A DNA stretch of 27,980 nucleotides from Branchiostoma floridae (Eukaryota; Chordata; Leptocardii; Amphioxiformes; Branchiostomatidae). The stretch is from the NCBI RefSeq assembly GCF_000003815.2, contig NC_049988.1, positions 7,238,338-7,266,317 of the forward strand, written 5' to 3'. Position 1 is the stretch's first letter, and each line of letters opens with the position of its first letter. Under the pieces are notes generated by a model that worked only from the letters and a program-made list of their open reading frames with translations, searched no databases and was not told where the DNA came from. The translations under genes were made by a program, and so were the position numbers. Positions 22,784-27,980 of the stretch are shown here, one piece after another.

Positions 22784-23998
22784 GAGTGGTCCAAGGCTGA
22801 GTGTCCTCAGTTCGAGATCGTACGGTGATCGTGCGACGATTGTAACCGGGAAAACTTGTGAGTGTACTTACCATGAATGAAACACGTGCAATATTAAACG
22901 TAAACAGAAAACGTACTGGCTTTACATGGTGCAGAGTGATGTGTCATGGACAGTCGTCCTTCCGCTCCGAGGGTCTCAAGACTTGTCAAGAAAAGTGATA
23001 ACCTCGGCACCTGGGCTGGTGGCGTGCGGATGGCAGGAAGTGCCAGGTTAACAGCTTGAAACATTGTAGTTTTCCTTGGTACAGAACTAAGATGTTGCTC
23101 CAAAACATACTTGAATGCTTTGTTTGAACTTTGAAGTGCATAACAGGTAGTGCGCCTTATTATGACAGAGTGTAACTGTTGCTAAACATAGGATAAAAAC
23201 CCTGTTCCAAAGTTGCCATCGTATTTATCCTTGCCACTACACTTACGACTATTATAGCATTTGACCAATTCTCTATGTATTTATACTTTTGCCTTTAATC
23301 GCTGTTTGACAAAAAAGGACACTCGTTTTTCAACACAGCCATGACTTAATTCCCACAGCATTAACAGGAATAAAATGTTTTTGAACAACAGGGTATCCAG
23401 GATAAAATCTACTTGTGTAGTCACATGAATGATAAAAGATGCTAGATCTGTTGAAATACATGTATAAGGTCTACTGCATATGTCAACGTATGCATAACAG
23501 AATCATTGATAATACATGTACTTAGATTACAAAGTTTTGAACCAATGGGTAAGTATGGTAGCCTAACAGTCTTAAGCCAGATGATAGTATTAATTCATGG
23601 GGAAGAGCCATTGACAATGCAATTCTTACAACCATTCTTTAGGTTAACTATACAGTTTGATTATTCTTTTTACATCTCTGTCCGATTTTTCCGGGCTTGC
23701 CATTTTCCCTCACCCCTATATTGCATAATGGAAGAATCTTGATAAAGGATACATTGAGGATGTATTTAAAATTCACCATTTTAAAACTCACCATACGCAT
23801 ATAATATGCATTCTGTTTACCATATGGCAATACCTATTCACATGATACTAGCATTCATATTGGGAATCACATTCAGCATGTTACTGTTTTGCTTGTTTTG
23901 CATAGATCTTTCACAAATAATGAAGGTAATACATTTACTTTCTGTAGTTGTGTCAATTTAGCAAATCTTAGCTACAAGTCTTAAAGAGAAATCATTCA

Positions 23999-26023
23999 TT
24001 AGAATGCTGTCAAGACTTTGAAATGGTTTTCTAAGGACCTTGGCTCATTCTCGAAGTGACGAGTTTCTGTGACGTTCACGCCGACTTTCTTCAACCTTTT
24101 CACAAACAGTCTCTCCTCTTTTCCGATCCACGCCCGCATAGCGTCATTCACCTGGTAGGGGGTAACATGCACATGTACATCCACCTGCAGTTCTGCAAAA
24201 TTCCTCAAGGTGGCCTCATTGGTCACCCAGGTGTTAGAACCACCCTGGTGTCCGCCATCAAGCCAGTACATCGTCTTAACCCTCGCCAAAAACTCCTGTA
24301 GCTCCGGTATTGGCTTCGCTTCTTGCAACTCGAAGAGTATCTCGTTCAGAACAATGCAGCCTTTGCTAAAGCCAACAAATGTGATTGGAAGGCTTAGCAA
24401 TCTTTCATCTTGGCAGCTATTTTGATCAGCAGGACAGGAGTCCTGACCTTCAACTTGCTGCTGCAGTTCACTTGAAACCTGCCGTGCGGCGTTGTTGAGC
24501 AGGAGTCTCAGGTAAAGCAAGGCATTGGGATATCTGGGTTCATCGCCATATTCGGGAGTGCCCATTGTGTTGCAGACCAGGAAGTTGTAGCAGCTGAATG
24601 TCTTGAGGTGCATGTGGGAAGGCTTGATGACCCAAATGAAGGAACGAGGGAAGCGGCGAGAGAGGAGTTCAGCCACGGCTTCCAGGTTCCACTGTTTCCA
24701 GTTCTTGTTGTCGCGGTGTGCCTCCATATTTTCAATATAGTCCTAAGAGTGTCAAAATAAAAGAATATGAAGTTTGAAAACATACAGATGCGATAGGTAA
24801 TGACCATAGGCTGCAAAGTGGTAAAAATTCTCACAAGTTAAGTTCCCAAATCTTATCTAAATATGCCTGAATAACAAGATTTAATCAGGAGCTTTGAGCA
24901 AATAAATTCTTAGACTGGGTCACATTTCAATATGAAAATGTAGAAATTTTTCCTGCTGTTGTTCTGTCTTTGTGAACATTCTTTTAAGTTTTAGAAATGA
25001 CTTTTCTCTTCCTAGGATTCAATGAGCATGTTCAATGTTCAACGCAAGAACAGTAACAGAAAATGTGGGTAATATATCAAAGATGAAAGCCCCCTGAGAT
25101 ATACTGTCCAACATACAATGAAGAAAGACAAAAGTTAATGAAATCAATCACATGTAAGTTAAATGTATCTCTACCACACACAAGTGATGACACCTTCAAT
25201 GTACTCTTATCATGTCATGACTCTATATCTATGTACATAGGTCAATACATTTATCACGCCATGCAAAAAAGAAACTGTACCATTCCCAAATAACTTTTGA
25301 CAAATATTATGTCGCTAACAGTAGTATAGAAACACCCAACCTGATGTATGCTATAGTTCCCTTTAATACCCACCGTAGATTCCACTAGTACTGTATTAGC
25401 CGAAATTGTTGCAATATACCATATATGTGTAGTATTAGACCATACCTTTTGTTGTATATACATTGCCATACATTGTTACTGATGCAATTGTTGCGCAATA
25501 AACCATCGTATCGTATCGTATAAACAAAACACGTCTGGACATTCTTATGCAAATCGAGACAATGGTCCAGACAAGGACTGTTTACAAGTTAGGGGCCTTC
25601 ACCTTTGACATCTTACCCACAATTCCTGTCGCTGCACATGCGTACTTGGAACCGCAAACGTGCATATACTACAAGGTAGACCTTGAACCCAACACTACCA
25701 TAAGATTGTGTAGTTAGCTACCAAGCCCCCCTCCCCCATGCCATAGCGACCGTGTTGACAACCTCATAACGTTACCTTACCTGTACATCTCCTGGGAAGA
25801 AGACAACATGGTCCTGTGCCTCTCTGTTCCCACAGAAGATCACTTCGTTCTGCCAGGCAGGAAAGCCTTGGACTACCCCCAGTCTACGGCAAGGTAGCGA
25901 GGCCGTGGTGGGGGGCTGGGCGGAGGACATCGCCCGCTCGGCCGCCATGGTCCCTCCCCACCGCCGTGGAACAGTCAGAGTTCTCAGCGCTACGAGAACG
26001 GTAACGGCCCAACGGGGAAACAT
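23999..26023 (-). CDS. C2orf69: C2orf69 homologue (two exons, complete)
   Basis: Exon 1 (26023-25781) and exon 2 (24742-23999) join in phase 0 as HVVFFPGDVQ/DYIENMEAH, giving 328 residues with a TAA stop at 24001-23999. Diagnostic blocks of the family are VVFFPGDVQ, SRRFPRSFIWVIKPSHMHL, TFVGFSKGCIVLNEILFEL, YWLDGGHQGGSNTWVT and HVTPYQVNDAMRAWIGKE. GFSKG has the form of an alpha/beta-hydrolase nucleophile elbow (GxSxG). Human C2ORF69 is a mitochondrion-associated protein of 385 residues whose loss causes a mitochondrial disease; its substrate is not settled. The start chosen gives MFPRWAVTVLVALRTLTVP, a basic and hydrophobic leader like the human one. Alternatives are an ATG at 26059 and one at 25948, which has the best Kozak context (ACCATGGCGG) but would lose the leader. 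Confidence 0.94.
24743..25780 (-). other. single intron of the C2orf69 homologue
   Basis: Donor CAG/GTAAGG at 25780 and acceptor ACTCTTAG at 24743. The intron is about 1.04 kb, AT-rich, without an open frame of note, and contains a retroposon-like tail at 25497-25521. Confidence 0.85.
25497..25521 (+). repeat. AATAAA plus pentamer (ATCGT) tail, possible retroposon 3' end
   Basis: TTGCGCAATAAACC is followed by ATCGTATCGTATCGTAT, about three and a half pentamer repeats. A short tandem tail directly behind an AATAAA-like string is typical of the 3' ends of some LINE- and SINE-type elements. No body, tRNA-like head or target duplication was identified. Confidence 0.45.
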
Positions 26024-26743
26024 ACAGCATCCAGAGGTTATATAGAACGTTATGTTCAACTAGAAATCGTAAAATACCTAACTACCAAGCCAAAGTGTCC
26101 AAATCAAAAGATTTTCAAACGGATTCACGAACTTTGGACTTGTAAGCTTATTTATGGGTCAAAGTTCAGTGGAATATTCCATTCTTACATGGTAGGGATG
26201 ATGGCTGTATAATTTGTGTGGCAGGTGTTTTAAAACTTCTTCCCTTTTCAAATGCGTGTACTTTAAACGGATTCTCTTTCGAAGCTATTCATTTAACGAT
26301 ACATGATTATATGATCGAATGTTGGATGCACCTATTTTACAATTCAGTTAAAATCGAACCTTCCACCTATTGAGTATGGACAATGTAACGTTAAACGTCT
26401 GATAAATTTATCATTAGACTTGATTAGTGCCGCGTGCTTTAGTGACTGTTCTGTCCTTTTTTAGGATAAACGTGAACATTATATGACCTATCCAGCCCAG
26501 TTATTTAGTGATTCACAAGAACGATAGCCTCGCATAGCCAAGAGATCAGTACACAAAACGACGTCAGTGAATAGGTCCCACAGGATGTCACGACTTTCCA
26601 TAATGATTGTACTCTACTCAGGAATTTATGAATCACACGTTGTATTGTCATTGTTCTATATATCATCTATTGTATCACCCCTTTCCTGCTATTTTCTGCT
26701 TCGACCAGAACAAATTTCATGAATACAGAACTATTTTTATTTC

Positions 26744-26767
26744 GTGTGTGTGTGTGTGTGTGTGTGT
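26744..26767. repeat. (GT)12 microsatellite
   Basis: Uninterrupted GT dinucleotides over 24 bp. Confidence 0.95.
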
Positions 26768-27372
26768 TTTGCTGTCTTTTAAATGAAATTAATATGTCAG
26801 TTAAATCAATTATCAAACAAACAGACATGTATCCTAATACCTGCTTTGAGATTACCCTTGCACCCTTTTTCCAATACATGTCTCAGAAAACCTAACTGTG
26901 GTGAATTAATTATACTATAGCTTCCATTGAGGCAGCAAAAAAGATACGTACGTTTAACACTGCAAACTGTTACCAACACTAAATGATATAAGCAACATGG
27001 AACTTTGGAATCAACAAATCCGAATTTGTCCACTCCCAACATCTGCTTGGTGACCTATAAATTTGCAAGTCACTGCTGACAAACAGATGATGTAATTCTT
27101 TTGTGTCTTTCCTTTTGTCTGTTAAACTTGTTGGGATCCACGCCATTCAAGATCACATCCGCTAAAAAAGGCGTGTCCAATCACAACATAAGAAGGCATG
27201 CATTTACTAGGGCGCATTACTAGGAGTCCATTTCCATCTGTCACAATCTTCGATAACAAGCGTAGTGGGTTCTTTACTGTGCTAAATGTGGTTATACAGT
27301 ATTATCATATAGCCAGATGGAGTTGGCCAATCAGAGGCCCCCATTTCCCATGGGTTATCAGGCAGTAACCTC

Positions 27373-27408
27373 AAAAGTGGTCGGTTATTCTAATAACCGA
27401 CCACTTTT
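27373..27408. repeat. hairpin with perfect 17-bp arms
   Basis: AAAAGTGGTCGGTTATT (27373-27389) and its exact reverse complement (27392-27408) are separated by only CT. It ends in T-rich sequence. No neighbouring gene on either strand gives it an obvious terminator role; a fold-back transposon core is more likely. Confidence 0.9.
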
Positions 27409-27980
27409 TGGACCGCACCATTATACAGGGGACAGTCATGAATTTTTTTGTACTGTTGTTTGTGTGTAATCCATGCATAATTGTCAAAAATATTATGATT
27501 GATTGGTTATGTTAATTAGGGCTCCACATGGGGAATATAGGGATACTTGAAAAGGAATTATGCTGATTTTACACATTTTCATTATGGCTTTCTAACGTGA
27601 TTAAGCCGGTACCTTCCTAAATCACTTCATATATACGTACTTTGTCGTGCCCAAGTGAAAAGGCTCTGCATGGGGGGTACCAGGACTCCACTTAATACAT
27701 GTAGTTTGTATTGCAAATAAGCCACATGTTGATGCTGATATGCTATCTCACAAACAGATGATTAGTTAAAATTATTACTTAAATGATGATGATGAAATAG
27801 TTTAATGTTTGTATTATATATAGACACTATTGTACAATATATATATTGCAAATGTATTTTTATGTAATGTATTAAAGTGTTTATTTGTTATAAATGAATT
27901 TGTGTGAAATAACTGTCAGTTGGATAGGCTATTTAATGCCCCGCCTTATCCTCGGTGTATATGGTGAGATAATCCCTGGT

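Larger units (their letters stand above)
18561..23998. other. gene-poor region with repeat relics
   Basis: About 5.4 kb between the activin-like gene and the C2orf69 homologue. No confident gene was found. It contains a reverse-transcriptase relic (19047-19130), a 47-bp-arm inverted repeat (19879-19986), a short tandem/inverted array (22558-22641) and a 17-bp duplication (22750-22783). A GC-rich patch at about 21120-21480 has open frames on both strands without recognisable domains or splice logic. Confidence 0.6.
26024..27980. other. non-coding right end
   Basis: About 1.95 kb upstream of the C2orf69 homologue. It contains the GT microsatellite at 26744-26767 and the hairpin at 27373-27408, then AT-rich sequence with a short GAT repeat at about 27787. 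No gene is recognised; the frames at 26667-27042 on the minus strand are shadows without domain support. Confidence 0.6.

Noticed and set aside
24056-24425. Plus-strand open frames
   Set aside because: Antisense shadows of the C2orf69 coding exon.
27373-27408. Rho-independent terminator
   Set aside because: The hairpin plus T-tract resembles one, but the window is a eukaryotic nuclear genome with spliced genes, and no gene ends there.

Overview
The window reads as animal nuclear DNA: intron-rich genes, 60-200 bp exons with clean GT-AG sites, long non-coding stretches, many degenerate inverted and tandem repeats, and three runs of N (1302-1778, 3722-3973, 7240-7372). Protein similarities are closest to deuterostome and vertebrate families with single pre-duplication-type copies. 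Together with the repeat style this suggests an invertebrate deuterostome, most likely a cephalochordate (Branchiostoma). The species call is inference; no search was possible.

Layout from left to right. (1) 1-105, +: probable 3' end of an unidentified gene with tandem AATAAA signals at 321-333. (2) 3250 back to 1832, -: first three exons of a lysosomal acid beta-galactosidase (GLB1 family), cut off at a gap; the catalytic part is not found in the window. (3) 4061/5547 to 10256, +: a DDX5/DDX17-type DEAD-box RNA helicase in 11 exons plus a possible tiny first exon. It carries two divergent copies of the exon encoding motif Ia (7184-7239+gap and 7406-7547). It ends on an unusual last exon that replaces the conserved C-terminal part, including motif VI. 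(4) 18459 back to 12653, -: a complete eight-exon activin/inhibin-beta-like TGF-beta ligand of 414 aa with signal peptide, prodomain, RRHKR cleavage site and a nine-cysteine mature domain. The gene body is strongly enriched in the CRE palindrome TGACGTCA, mainly in an intronic minisatellite at 14142-14707. (5) 18.6-24.0 kb: no confident gene; one reverse-transcriptase relic and several fold-back or tandem repeats. (6) 26023 back to 23999, -: a complete two-exon C2orf69 orthologue. (7) 26.1-28.0 kb: non-coding, with a GT microsatellite and a hairpin.

The genes do not form one pathway. The helicase and the activin-like gene converge, with possible overlapping 3' UTRs around 12.2-12.65 kb. The GLB1 and helicase genes diverge across 3251-4060. 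Points most worth a second look are the paired motif-Ia exons with a triplicated acceptor-like 30-mer in front, the truncated alternative helicase C-terminus, and the CRE-rich minisatellite in the activin-like gene.
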